Below the pieces are notes generated by a model. The model searched no databases. It was not told the DNA's origin and saw only the letters and a list, made by a program, of their open reading frames with translations. Of a stretch of DNA of 51,368 nt, positions 18,497 to 27,574 are shown piece after piece. The position numbers were made by a program, and so were the translations under genes. Location of the stretch: contig WRJQ01000006.1 of assembly GCA_009778485.1 (NCBI GenBank), positions 1 to 51,368 of the forward strand. The letters run 5' to 3'. The stretch comes from Oscillospiraceae bacterium. Lineage in GTDB: Bacteria > Bacillota > Clostridia > Oscillospirales > Oscillospiraceae. Numbering within the stretch: the stretch's first letter is position 1; every line of letters begins with the position of its first letter.

Positions 18497-19639
18497 ATGG
18501 ATACAATGGAATACGTCCCCAGCCTGACTCTTGACGCCGGAGGCGCCGGCGCCGCCGCAGCAATCGCGCCGCTTGAGGTCAAGAAAGACGACACGGCGGT
18601 ACAACTCGACATCTCCAAACTGACGGAAACCGAGCAGAAGGCTGTGCATGATTTCTCGGAAAAAATCGACATCACGGACACGAACGCGATTTTGACTTAC
18701 GGAGCGGCTTCGCAGAGGAACATCGCCGGTTTTTCCGAAAACACGCTCAACAGCGTGAGGACGAAGGACATGGGCGAAGTCGGCAACATGCTCTCGTCGC
18801 TCGTCATCGAACTGCGGGGTTTCGGCGGTGACGGAGACGAGAAGAAGGGTATTTTCGGGCTGCGCAGAAAGGTCCAGACGCAGATAGCTACTATGAAGGC
18901 CGAGTACGACAAAGTCTCCGTCAACGTCGATAAAATCGCCGATATGCTCGAGAAGCACCAGTATACGCTGCTCAAGGACGCCGCAATGCTCGATAAGATG
19001 TACGAAGTCAACCAGGCGTACTTTAAAGAACTGACTATGTACATCCTCGCCGGCAAGCAAAAGCTGGCGGAGTGTTCGACTACGGTCCTTCCCGAGCTGC
19101 GTAAGAAGGCCGCCGAGTCAGGGCTGCCCGAAGACGCTCAGGCCGCCAACGATTACGCAAACATGATCAACCGCTTTGAGAAGAAGCTGCACGACCTGGA
19201 GCTCACGAGGATGATTTCTATCCAGATGGCGCCCCAGATCCGGCTGATCCAGAACAACGACACGCTCATGGTGGAAAAGATCCAGACTTCTATCGTAAAC
19301 ACCATCCCCCTTTGGAAGAGCCAGATGATCCTCGCGCTGGGGATGCACCACTCCCAGCAGGCTATGGAAGCGCAGAGGCAGGTCACAAACATGACCAACG
19401 AGCTGCTGATGAAGAACGCGGAGAAGCTCAAGCAGGGGACCATCGAGATCGCCAAAGAGTCCGAGCGCGGAATTGTCGACGTGGAGACTCTCGTCGCGAC
19501 AAACTCGCGGCTCATAGAGACCCTTGAGGAGGTTCGCACAATTCAGACCGAAGGCAGCCAGCGCCGCCGCGCGGCGGAGGTCGAGCTCGGCAGGATCGAG
19601 GGCGAGCTCAAGCAGAAGCTGCTTGAAATAAGGGGCTAA
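18497..19639 (+). CDS. telA: TelA-family toxic anion resistance protein
   Basis: A 380-residue, mostly helical and probably coiled-coil protein of the TelA (tellurite/toxic anion resistance) family. Family signatures include SQRNIAGFSENTLNSVRTKD (about 75-94), FGLRRKVQTQIA, GKQKLAE and ANDYANMINRFEKKLHDLELTR near the centre. RBS AAGGAGAAG sits 5 bp before the ATG. Relatives are involved in cell-envelope stress and antimicrobial tolerance; direct metal chemistry is not shown by the sequence. It is followed by a membrane protein after 5 bp. Confidence 0.93.
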   Translation: MDTMEYVPSLTLDAGGAGAAAAIAPLEVKKDDTAVQLDISKLTETEQKAVHDFSEKIDITDTNAILTYGAASQRNIAGFSENTLNSVRTKDMGEVGNMLSSLVIELRGFGGDGDEKKGIFGLRRKVQTQIATMKAEYDKVSVNVDKIADMLEKHQYTLLKDAAMLDKMYEVNQAYFKELTMYILAGKQKLAECSTTVLPELRKKAAESGLPEDAQAANDYANMINRFEKKLHDLELTRMISIQMAPQIRLIQNNDTLMVEKIQTSIVNTIPLWKSQMILALGMHHSQQAMEAQRQVTNMTNELLMKNAEKLKQGTIEIAKESERGIVDVETLVATNSRLIETLEEVRTIQTEGSQRRRAAEVELGRIEGELKQKLLEIRG

Positions 19640-19644
19640 GAGCC

Positions 19645-20232
19645 TTGTTCAGGGAGAGGAAGACGGCGTTTCTGATCGCAACTGCCGTCGTCGTTATAGC
19701 GACTCTGGCCGGCGTCTATAAAAGCCTCGCGCGCCTGTCGCGCGAGGTTGACGAGCTGTTCTATAACGGCGTCTATCTCGAGGACGCCCGCTACTTGGAG
19801 CCGTCTATCAACTCGCATCTGCAAAACAGCGCGCGCAGCGCCCTTAACGCGGGCACGCTCCTGAAGACATACCCGCTGCTCTCCGGCGAGGCGGAGGCTT
19901 TGCTCGAGGCTCGCCGCAAGCTGCTCGACGCGACCGGCGTGGCGGAGAAGTACGACTGCGACCGGCAGATGACGGATGCTTTCAATGTCCTGCTGAAAAC
20001 CGCTATGATGGTCGATATAGCGGAGAACGATCTCAAGATTATTTCCGAGGACTACCTGGCGACGTACAGGGGCGCGCACACAAAGATGGCGGAAAGCAAG
20101 GGCTTCCACGCGGCAGTCGGCAAAATGCGCAATGATACGAGCGCGATAACAATCGCACTTTCGGCGATTCTGCCCGTGAGCCCGCCGAAGGATGTTTTCG
20201 CGGAGTTTGGGGCACTGATACAATTTCCGTAA
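19645..20232 (+). CDS. Membrane-anchored helical protein, divergent LemA-like
   Basis: A 195-residue protein with one N-terminal transmembrane helix (about 8-27) and an extracytoplasmic or cytosolic all-helical domain. I do not recognise a clear motif. The size, single anchor, helical content and position directly before a TPM-domain gene resemble LemA proteins, which are often paired with TPM proteins, so it may be a diverged LemA. It starts with TTG at 19645 behind AAGGGG and is tightly coupled to telA. Confidence 0.5.
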   Translation: MFRERKTAFLIATAVVVIATLAGVYKSLARLSREVDELFYNGVYLEDARYLEPSINSHLQNSARSALNAGTLLKTYPLLSGEAEALLEARRKLLDATGVAEKYDCDRQMTDAFNVLLKTAMMVDIAENDLKIISEDYLATYRGAHTKMAESKGFHAAVGKMRNDTSAITIALSAILPVSPPKDVFAEFGALIQFP

Positions 20233-20255
20233 GTCAATAACAGGAGACTATACTA

Positions 20256-21452
20256 TTGAAAAAGCTTGCAATCGCTATACTTATCATAGCCGCGCTGTCG
20301 GGGCAGGCTGCGCTCGCCCTGGTATCTCCCGCCCCCGAGTACTACGTGACAGACGCCGCTCATGTCCTAACAGAGCAGACGAAAAGAGACATCATTGACG
20401 CCAACGCCGGCCTCGAAGCGGAGTGCAACGGAGCGCAGATCGTCGTCGTCACGGTGGAGTACCTGGACGGCATGTTCTCCGACGAGTATGCGACGCAGCT
20501 TTTTAACGATTGGGGCGTTGGCAGCTTCGAGGGCGGTAATAACGGCATGCTGCTTCTGCTCGCGACTGCGGAAAACAAAGCCTGGCTTGCAGTTGGAGCA
20601 GGTCTGACAGGCATCTTTGACGAAGCTGCGGTGAACGACTATTTCGATATGTACTTCTGGGAGGACTATGACGCCCGCAACTTCGACGCCGCCGTTCGCA
20701 AGATGTGCGACGCTCTTTTTTCCTGGTTCGCGGTGTACTACGGGCTGAGCGACGGAGCCGCGGTTGACGCGCCCTCTGCGGGCAACACATATACACCCGG
20801 CAGCGCGCCCGCGACCGGCGGAGCGTTTACTCCCGGAGGCAATGCGCCCGTTCCGTATGAGCCGCCCCGCGCATCTGCATCTTTTTCGGACGTTGCGGGG
20901 GCCATTATATTTATTGTTGTCCTGGTCGTGATACTCGTTTTCATCATCGCCATATCTTCCGCAGTCGGCAGGCGCAGGCACAGGCTGTACTATACCCATA
21001 TGGGTATGCCCGTGCCGCGGTTTCACTGGTGGTACGGTTTCGGCAGTTACAGGCGCCGCCCTTACCGGTACTGGTACCGCCATACCTACAGGCGCCGCCC
21101 GGTTGCTTATCGCCCGCAGGCCGGACGTAGCTCCGCTCCGCGCAGCGCGCCTCCGCGAAGTTACCGCAGCGCGCCTCCGCGCGGGTACCCCGGCAGCAGG
21201 CCTACCGGCAGCAGCAGCTTTAAAAGCATGGGCAGAGGCGCGGGCGGCATTTCCGGCGGGGGCGCCGGTCGCGGCGGCAGCCCCGGTGGGAGGTCCGGCA
21301 GCAGCTTCGGGGGCTTCGGGGGTTTCAGCAGCGGCGGCTTTGGCGGGCGCTCAGGAGGCAGCTTCGGCGGCGGCGGACGCTCAAGCGGCGGAGGCGGCCG
21401 TTCAAGCGGCGGCGGTGGCGGGCGTTCCGGCGGCGGCGGCGGCAGGAGATGA
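20256..21452 (+). CDS. TPM-domain membrane protein with Gly-rich tail
   Basis: A 398-residue protein with a signal peptide (about 1-22), a TPM domain (about 30-165: YVTDAAHVLTEQT, GAQIVVVTVEYLDG, NNGMLLLLATAENKAWLAVG), a Pro/Gly linker, a transmembrane helix (about 215-237), an Arg/Tyr-rich segment (about 245-300) and a tail of Gly/Ser/Arg repeats (about 315-398). This is the YgcG/Psb32-like layout. The start is TTG at 20256 behind CAGGAG. The role is probably in membrane quality control with the upstream proteins. The tail's repeats create long proline-rich readings on the other strand that are not genes. Confidence 0.85.
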   Translation: MKKLAIAILIIAALSGQAALALVSPAPEYYVTDAAHVLTEQTKRDIIDANAGLEAECNGAQIVVVTVEYLDGMFSDEYATQLFNDWGVGSFEGGNNGMLLLLATAENKAWLAVGAGLTGIFDEAAVNDYFDMYFWEDYDARNFDAAVRKMCDALFSWFAVYYGLSDGAAVDAPSAGNTYTPGSAPATGGAFTPGGNAPVPYEPPRASASFSDVAGAIIFIVVLVVILVFIIAISSAVGRRRHRLYYTHMGMPVPRFHWWYGFGSYRRRPYRYWYRHTYRRRPVAYRPQAGRSSAPRSAPPRSYRSAPPRGYPGSRPTGSSSFKSMGRGAGGISGGGAGRGGSPGGRSGSSFGGFGGFSSGGFGGRSGGSFGGGGRSSGGGGRSSGGGGGRSGGGGGRR

Positions 21453-21603
21453 TCGACAGTTAGTTGGTAGTTATTCATATTTCGTGGATATTTTGCATAT
21501 TTATGCACTCACAGAATCGCGTACTGTCATGTTGTTTGACTCTTTAGCCTTTCTGTGGGCGCATTTTTGTGCAATAATACCCGCATTTTAGCGAAAATTC
21601 TTC

Positions 21604-21632
21604 TTGCATAATCATTCACTATATGCTACACT
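21604..21632 (+). promoter_or_regulatory. Promoter of argGHCJBDF
   Basis: TTGCAT (21604-21609), 17 bp and TACACT (21627-21632), about 76 bases before argG. An ARG-box-like sequence covers the -35 and spacer. A long-range inverted repeat, ACCCGCATT (21579-21587) and AATGCGGGT with a T7 run (21640-21654), brackets the promoter and may terminate upstream transcription. Confidence 0.6.
21605..21618 (+). promoter_or_regulatory. ARG-box-like ArgR operator
   Basis: TGCATAATCATTCA matches the bacterial ARG box TGAATAATTATTCA at 12 of 14 positions and overlaps the -35 region of the arg promoter, the place for arginine-dependent repression. No argR gene is in this window. Confidence 0.55.
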
Positions 21633-21708
21633 ATGCCCTAATGCGGGTTTTTTTACACTTTTATTACTCCGGGTAGTGTCAACCCGTCTATGAGAGGGGA
21701 TATATATT

Positions 21709-22926
21709 ATGGGAGAGATCAAGAAAGTAGTGCTCGCGTATTCGGGCGGGCTGGACACCTCTATCATCATTCCCTGGCTGAAAGAAAACTATGACGACTG
21801 CGAAGTGATCGCTGTGTCGGGTAACGTGGGCCAGGGCGACGAACTCGATGGCTTGGAGGAGAAAGCGCTCAAGACAGGCGCATCAAAACTGTACGTCGAA
21901 GACTTGACAGACGAGTTCGTCAACGACTTCATAATCCCCACGATGAAAGCCGGCGCGAAATACGAGGGATACCTGCTCGGCACGTCGTTCGCGCGCCCGG
22001 TCGTCGCAAAGCGCGTCGTCGAGATCGCTCTGAGCGAGGGCGCCGACGCAATAGCGCACGGCTGCACAGGCAAAGGCAACGATCAGGTACGGTTCGAGCT
22101 CGCGATCAAGGCTTTCGCGCCGCACATGAAGATCATCGCCCCCTGGCGCGAATGGGAACTCAAATCCAGGGATGATGAGATCGACTACGCCGAGGCCCGG
22201 GGCATCCCGCTAAAAATCACACGCGAGACCAACTACTCCAAGGACAAGAACCTCTGGCACCTCTCGCATGAGGGGCTGGATCTCGAAAACCCCGGCAACG
22301 AACCGTCATACGGTAAAGACGGATTCCTCGAACTTGGCGTCGCGCCGGAGCAGGCTCCGGATAAGCCCGAGTATGTCGAGCTGGATTTCGAGCGCGGAGT
22401 GCCCATAGCGCTGGGCGGGGAGGCAATGGCTCCCGCGCAGATCATCACCGCGTTGAACACGCTGGGCGGCCGCAACGGCGTCGGCCTGCTGGACCTCGTC
22501 GAGAACAGGCTCGTCGGCATGAAGAGCCGGGGCGTATATGAGACGCCCGGAGGGACAATCCTCTACCGCGCCCATGAGGTCCTCGAGACGATTTGCCTGG
22601 ACAAAGAGACGTCGCACATGAAGGCGCAGATCGCCCTCAAGTTCGCTGAAATAGTATATAACGGGCAGTGGTTCACTCCTTTGCGCGAGGCTCTGTCCGC
22701 TTTCGTCGACAAGACGCAGGAAAGGGTGACAGGCAAAGTCAGGCTCAAGCTCTACAAAGGCAACATCGTCAACGCCGGGGTATGGAGCGAGTACAGCCTG
22801 TACAGCGAGGAGCTCGCATCGTTCGGCGAGAGCGACTACGACCAGCGCGAGTCCGAAGGTTTTATCAATCTGTTCGGGCTTCCCGTCAAGGTACGCGCGC
22901 TGCTGGACGCCCAGCGCGGCATATAG
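21709..22926 (+). CDS. argG: Argininosuccinate synthase
   Basis: A 405-residue enzyme that ligates citrulline and aspartate using ATP. The N-type PP-loop [16 protein letters not shown] is at about 9-24, with [14 protein letters not shown] at about 115-128 and [14 protein letters not shown] at about 177-190. The length is normal. It is the first gene of a seven-gene arginine operon; argH follows after 9 bp. The RBS is AGAGGGGA. Together with argH it completes arginine synthesis, here placed ahead of the ornithine-forming genes. Confidence 0.98.
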   Translation: MGEIKKVVLAYSGGLDTSIIIPWLKENYDDCEVIAVSGNVGQGDELDGLEEKALKTGASKLYVEDLTDEFVNDFIIPTMKAGAKYEGYLLGTSFARPVVAKRVVEIALSEGADAIAHGCTGKGNDQVRFELAIKAFAPHMKIIAPWREWELKSRDDEIDYAEARGIPLKITRETNYSKDKNLWHLSHEGLDLENPGNEPSYGKDGFLELGVAPEQAPDKPEYVELDFERGVPIALGGEAMAPAQIITALNTLGGRNGVGLLDLVENRLVGMKSRGVYETPGGTILYRAHEVLETICLDKETSHMKAQIALKFAEIVYNGQWFTPLREALSAFVDKTQERVTGKVRLKLYKGNIVNAGVWSEYSLYSEELASFGESDYDQRESEGFINLFGLPVKVRALLDAQRGI

Positions 22927-22935
22927 GGGTTTTCG

Positions 22936-24318
22936 ATGAAACTATGGTCAGGGCGCTTTAGCGCCGATACGGACGCCGCGGTCGACCGGATGAACGCGTC
23001 GATCGGGTTTGACAACCGTATGTTCAGGGAAGATATACAAGGCTCGATTGCGCATGCCCGCATGCTTGGCAAATGCGGGATTATCGATCAGGCTGAGTCG
23101 GAGTCGATAATCGCGGCGCTCGGCGGCATCCTGCTCGATATGGAAGCCGGAAAAATCGAGTTCAATATTGCTGATGAAGATATTCATATGTGCGTCGAAG
23201 CGGAGCTTACGCGCCGCATAGGCGAAGCAGGCAAGCGCCTGCACACCGCGCGAAGCAGGAACGACCAAGTCGCGCTCGACTTCAAGCTGTACCTGCGCGG
23301 AGAGATCGCGTCAGTCATCGGGCTCGAGCTCTCGCTTATCTCCGCGCTGGTCGACATCGCGGAGGAGAACACGCTCACGATCATGCCGGCGTACACCCAC
23401 TTGCAGCGCGCGCAGCCGACGACTTTCGCGCATTACATGTTGGCATACGCGAATATGCTGCTCCGGGACGTTACCAGGCTCGAGGATTGCCTCGCCCGCA
23501 TGGATACAATGCCGCTCGGCAGCGGGGCGCTCACCGGGACCACCTACCCTATAGATAGGGCGATGGTCGCCAATGAGCTGGGCTTCTCCGCTATAACCGG
23601 TAACAGCCTGGACGGCGTATCGGACAGGGACTACGCGATTGAGCTGCTTTCGTGCCTTTCCATACTGATGATGCATCTGTCCCGCTTCGCCGAGGAGATC
23701 ATCCTCTGGTGTTCCTGGGAGTTCGGCTTCATCGAGCTTTCCGACGCATTCAGCACAGGCTCGTCTATCATGCCCCAAAAGAAAAACCCCGACGTAGCCG
23801 AGCTGACGCGGGGCAAGACCGGACGCGTCTACGGCGCGCTTATGAGCCTGCTGACGGTTATGAAGGCTTTGCCTCTGGCATATAATAAGGACATGCAGGA
23901 AGATAAAGAGCAGGTTTTCGACTCGGTCGATACCGTAAAAATGTGCCTTGGCGTCTTCACGGGCATGCTGCGCACTATGGCAGTAAAACCCGAAAACATG
24001 CGCAAGGCAGCGTCAGCGGGGTTTATCAACGCGACCGACTGCGCGGATTATCTGGTCGGCAAGGGAATCGCGTTTCGCGACGCTTATACCGTCACCGGCA
24101 ACCTGGTAAACTACTGCGTTTCACATGGCAAAACGCTGGAAACGCTTGATATTTCGGAGTATAAGGACCACTCCCCGTCATTCGGGGACGACGTATACGC
24201 AGCGATCGACCTCGAAGCCTGCGTCAAGCGACGATGCGTCCCCGGAGGCCCGGCGCCTGAACAGGTTGACGCCCAGATAGCCGATGCGAGAGCGTTTGTG
24301 GACCGGAGAGTACCATAG
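22936..24318 (+). CDS. argH: Argininosuccinate lyase
   Basis: A 460-residue member of the fumarase/aspartase superfamily that cleaves argininosuccinate to arginine and fumarate. It starts KLWSGRF; HTARSRNDQVALDF (about 96-109), TYPIDRAM, and the signature loop GSSIMPQKKNPDVAEL (about 275-290), with its catalytic Ser, are intact. It is downstream of argG with short spacing. The tail is typical in length. Confidence 0.98.
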   Translation: MKLWSGRFSADTDAAVDRMNASIGFDNRMFREDIQGSIAHARMLGKCGIIDQAESESIIAALGGILLDMEAGKIEFNIADEDIHMCVEAELTRRIGEAGKRLHTARSRNDQVALDFKLYLRGEIASVIGLELSLISALVDIAEENTLTIMPAYTHLQRAQPTTFAHYMLAYANMLLRDVTRLEDCLARMDTMPLGSGALTGTTYPIDRAMVANELGFSAITGNSLDGVSDRDYAIELLSCLSILMMHLSRFAEEIILWCSWEFGFIELSDAFSTGSSIMPQKKNPDVAELTRGKTGRVYGALMSLLTVMKALPLAYNKDMQEDKEQVFDSVDTVKMCLGVFTGMLRTMAVKPENMRKAASAGFINATDCADYLVGKGIAFRDAYTVTGNLVNYCVSHGKTLETLDISEYKDHSPSFGDDVYAAIDLEACVKRRCVPGGPAPEQVDAQIADARAFVDRRVP

Positions 24319-24391
24319 CAAAACTCCCGCCAACTGCATGCTGTGCGAACCGGGCGAGGGATAGAACCCCGACCGGAGTCAAAGGAGCTAT

Positions 24392-25300
24392 ATGAAACCA
24401 AAGATTTTCATCGACGGCAGCGAGGGCACGACAGGGCTGCAGATTTACGATAGGCTCGGAGACAGGAGCGACATCGAGCTGCTTCGGATCGACGAGAGCA
24501 AGCGCAAAGACGCAGGCGAACGGAAAAAACTGATCAACGCGGCCGACCTGGTCTTCCTTTGCCTGCCCGACGACGCGGCGCGCGAGTCCGTATCGCTCAT
24601 CGACAACGACCGCACGCGCGTAATAGACGCTTCCACCGCTCACAGGACGCACCCCGACTGGGTGTACGGCCTACCGGAACTCTCGCCCGAACGCCGCAAT
24701 CTGATACGCACGTCCCGCAGGGTAGCCAACCCCGGCTGCCACGCCACCGGCTTCATCCTCTCGGTCGCGCCGCTGCTTGCATCGGGCATAATCCAGCCGG
24801 ACCACCCGCTGACCTGCGTCTCGCTGACAGGCTATTCCGGCGCCGGCAAGGCTACGATTGCAGAGTACGACGAACGCAAGACGCAGCAGATGTGCTCCCC
24901 GGGTATGTACGCTCTCGGGCTCGACCACAAGCACTTGCCTGAAATGACCGCTGTGACCGGCCTGGCCCGCGCCCCGATATTCTGCCCGATTATTTGCGAT
25001 TACTACAAGGGCATGGAGACTACTGTAACAATTCATAACGATTTGCTGGGTAAGCCTGTCTCAACTGACGGCATCAGGCAGCTCCTGGCCGACAGCTACG
25101 CGGGGCAGCGGCATGTCTCGGTCGCACCGGAGCTTCCGGGCAATGTACTCTACAGCAATACTATGGCCGGCAGCGACGATCTCGAGATTTTCGTCACCGG
25201 CAACGATAGGCAGACACTTATAATCGCCCGCTATGACAATCTTGGAAAAGGCGCCGCGGGCGCCGCCGTCCAAAACATGGAGCTAATGTTAGAAAGGTAA
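24392..25300 (+). CDS. argC: N-acetyl-gamma-glutamyl-phosphate reductase (short type)
   Basis: A 302-residue NADPH-dependent reductase, third step of ornithine synthesis. FIDGSEGTTGLQI (about 5-17) is the nucleotide-binding loop, and the active-site Cys is in NPGCHATGF (about 114-122). The short length and start mark it as the type 2 ArgC class (about 310 residues) rather than the 345-residue class. RBS AAAGGAG; argJ begins 8 bp downstream. Confidence 0.95.
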   Translation: MKPKIFIDGSEGTTGLQIYDRLGDRSDIELLRIDESKRKDAGERKKLINAADLVFLCLPDDAARESVSLIDNDRTRVIDASTAHRTHPDWVYGLPELSPERRNLIRTSRRVANPGCHATGFILSVAPLLASGIIQPDHPLTCVSLTGYSGAGKATIAEYDERKTQQMCSPGMYALGLDHKHLPEMTAVTGLARAPIFCPIICDYYKGMETTVTIHNDLLGKPVSTDGIRQLLADSYAGQRHVSVAPELPGNVLYSNTMAGSDDLEIFVTGNDRQTLIIARYDNLGKGAAGAAVQNMELMLER

Positions 25301-25308
25301 TTTACAGC

Positions 25309-26526
25309 ATGAAGAACATCACAGGCGGAGTTTGCGCCGCCAAAGGTTTCAAGGCGGCGGGAATACACGTCGGCGTAAAAACCAACAACGCGGACAAAAA
25401 AGACCTGGCGCTGATACTCGCGGACTGCGACTGCGCGGCAGCCGCTGTATATACAAAAAACGTGGTCAAGGCCGCTCCCCTGCTCGTAACGATGGATAAC
25501 CTCAAAGACGGCCGCGCGCGCGCCGTGCTCGCGAACAGCGGCAACGCGAACGCCTGCGCCGCCGACGGAGAGGCAAACGCCATGAGGTCATGCGCCGCTG
25601 CCGCGAAGGAGCTGGGGATAGCCCCCGGCGACGTCATCGTCGCATCCACGGGCGTCATAGGCCAAAGGCTGCCGGTCGAAGTCATCGAGAACGGAATCCC
25701 CGAGCTTGTCTCTTCGCTGTCATACGACGGCTCCGACAACGCGGCCTCCGCGATAATGACGACGGACCTCACCATGAAACAGTACGCCGTCGAGTTGGAA
25801 ATAAGCGGCAAAGCGGTCAGAATCGGCGGGATCGCCAAAGGCAGCGGCATGATCCACCCGAACATGGGGACAATGCTGGCCTTCCTCACGACCGACTGCG
25901 CGGTTAGCGCCCCCCTTATGCAGGAGATGCTGGCCGAGGCCACGCGGATCAGCTTCAACCGCGTATCCGTTGACGGCGATACCTCCACGAACGACATCCT
26001 TTGCATTCTGGCAAGCGGCCTCGCGGGCAACGTAGAGATAGCCGCACAGGGCGCCGATTACGACGCGTTCGCGGGAGCTCTGGGAACAGTTTGCGTCGAG
26101 CTGGCAAAGATGGTCGCCGCCGACGGCGAGGGCGCGAACCATTTCATCACATGCGCAGTAGCGGGCGCGGCGAGCGAAGAAGACGCCGAGGCGCTATCAA
26201 AGGCAGTCATATCCTCGACGTTGACGAAAGCGGCGATTTTCGGCGCGGACGCAAACTGGGGGCGCGTGCTTTGCGCCATGGGCTACTCCGGCGTCGTGTT
26301 CGACCAGGACTGCGTCGACATCGCGTTTGAATCCGCAGCCGGCCGCGTCGACGTCTGCAAAAGCGGCAGAGGGCTCCCTTTTGACGAGCCCTTGGCCAAG
26401 AAAATCCTGACAGTACGCGACGTGACCATTGACATAACGCTCGACTCCGGGACTGCGGGCTGCGTCTGCTGGGGTTGCGACATAACGTACGAATATATAA
26501 AAATAAACGGGGACTACAGGACATAA
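25309..26526 (+). CDS. argJ: Bifunctional ornithine acetyltransferase/N-acetylglutamate synthase
   Basis: A 405-residue proenzyme of the cyclic arginine pathway. It moves the acetyl group from acetylornithine to glutamate and can use acetyl-CoA. The autoprocessing site lies in KGSGMIHPNMGTMLAF, with the nucleophile Thr188; the residue before it is Gly where Ala is usual. TGVIGQRLP (about 114) and DGDTSTNDI are family marks. Its presence explains the lack of argA and argE. It is sandwiched between argC and argB with gaps of 8 and 4 bp. Confidence 0.97.
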   Translation: MKNITGGVCAAKGFKAAGIHVGVKTNNADKKDLALILADCDCAAAAVYTKNVVKAAPLLVTMDNLKDGRARAVLANSGNANACAADGEANAMRSCAAAAKELGIAPGDVIVASTGVIGQRLPVEVIENGIPELVSSLSYDGSDNAASAIMTTDLTMKQYAVELEISGKAVRIGGIAKGSGMIHPNMGTMLAFLTTDCAVSAPLMQEMLAEATRISFNRVSVDGDTSTNDILCILASGLAGNVEIAAQGADYDAFAGALGTVCVELAKMVAADGEGANHFITCAVAGAASEEDAEALSKAVISSTLTKAAIFGADANWGRVLCAMGYSGVVFDQDCVDIAFESAAGRVDVCKSGRGLPFDEPLAKKILTVRDVTIDITLDSGTAGCVCWGCDITYEYIKINGDYRT

Positions 26527-26530
26527 TTCA

Positions 26531-27394
26531 ATGAACAACAATAATTCCGAAAGGGCGCGCACGCTTGTCGAAGCGCTGCCGTATATCCAAAAGTTCACAG
26601 GCAAAGTCGTCGTCATCAAATATGGCGGCAACGCGATGATCAGCGACGACCTGTTCGCCGCCGTCATCGAGGACATAATCCTGCTGCAGTTGGTTGGGAT
26701 CAACGTCGTGCTTGTGCACGGCGGGGGCCCGGAGATCAGCGATATGCTGGACAGGCTCGGCATCGAGTCGCGCTTCGTCAACGGGCTGCGATACACCGAC
26801 GCCGACACAATGGATGTAGTCCAGGAGATCCTCTGCGGGAAGGTCAATAAGGATCTCGTGGCGACGATCATGCGAAAAGGCGGCAGCGCGATCGGAATGT
26901 GCGGGCTTGACGCGAAGCTGTTCGAGGCGCGCAGGATGGAAGGCGGCGAAGAGGATTATGGTTTCGTGGGCGACATCGTTGGGGTCAACCCCGGCATAGT
27001 CCTGCAGGCAATCGCCAACGGCCACATCCCCGTCATAGCGACGGTGGCTTTCGGCGTAGATGATGAGACGGCGTACAATGTCAACGCGGACACAGCGGCG
27101 GCGCGCCTTGCGATAGCTTTGGACGCGGAGAAGCTCATACTGCTGACGAACACGCGCGGCGTGCTGCGGGTCAAGGACGATGAATCTACGCTTATAAAGC
27201 AGATCAGGCCGGATGAAATCGGCGGTTTGCTTGCAGGGGGAGTTATCGCCGGCGGCATGATCCCCAAGGTCGAGTGCTGCGCCGACGCGATTGCGGGCGG
27301 CGTGCGGCGTACCCACATCCTCGACGGCCGCATCGAGCATTCGATACTCATTGAGATGCTGACCGACGAAGGCGCGGGCACGATGATATATTAA
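26531..27394 (+). CDS. argB: Acetylglutamate kinase
   Basis: A 287-residue amino-acid kinase for the second step of ornithine synthesis. The phosphate-binding motifs are VVIKYGGNAM (about 25-34) and LVHGGGPEI (about 61-69); the C-terminal GGVIAGGMIPKVECC (about 236-250) contains the catalytic region. The N-terminal helix typical of arginine-inhibited forms (SERARTLVEALPYIQ) is present, so feedback inhibition is likely. The operon is then interrupted by a 164-bp palindromic element before argD. Confidence 0.97.
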   Translation: MNNNNSERARTLVEALPYIQKFTGKVVVIKYGGNAMISDDLFAAVIEDIILLQLVGINVVLVHGGGPEISDMLDRLGIESRFVNGLRYTDADTMDVVQEILCGKVNKDLVATIMRKGGSAIGMCGLDAKLFEARRMEGGEEDYGFVGDIVGVNPGIVLQAIANGHIPVIATVAFGVDDETAYNVNADTAAARLAIALDAEKLILLTNTRGVLRVKDDESTLIKQIRPDEIGGLLAGGVIAGGMIPKVECCADAIAGGVRRTHILDGRIEHSILIEMLTDEGAGTMIY

Positions 27395-27557
27395 TGGTTT
27401 GCCCGACAAAACCGCGTCTGGCGATTTTTGAGTGATTTTTTCGTCAGGCGAGTCCAATATGTTGCGGTAATACTATGTGTATTGCCCAACATATTGGGCG
27501 AAGTATGGCGGAAAAAGCGCCAAAAAGAGACGGGCGTGCTTTTGTCGGGCGAACCAT
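27394..27557. repeat. Long palindromic element 3 (164 bp) inside the arg operon
   Basis: ATGGTTTGCCCGACAAAA (27394-27411) pairs with its near-complement ending at 27557. Further arms are CCAATATGTTG (27454-27464) with CAACATATTGG (27487-27497), and GGTAATAC with GTGTATTGCC around the centre. It spans almost exactly the gap between the argB stop and the argD ribosome binding site, so argB-argD transcripts would carry one long hairpin. Confidence 0.75.
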
Positions 27558-27574
27558 ATTATAAGGAGATAATA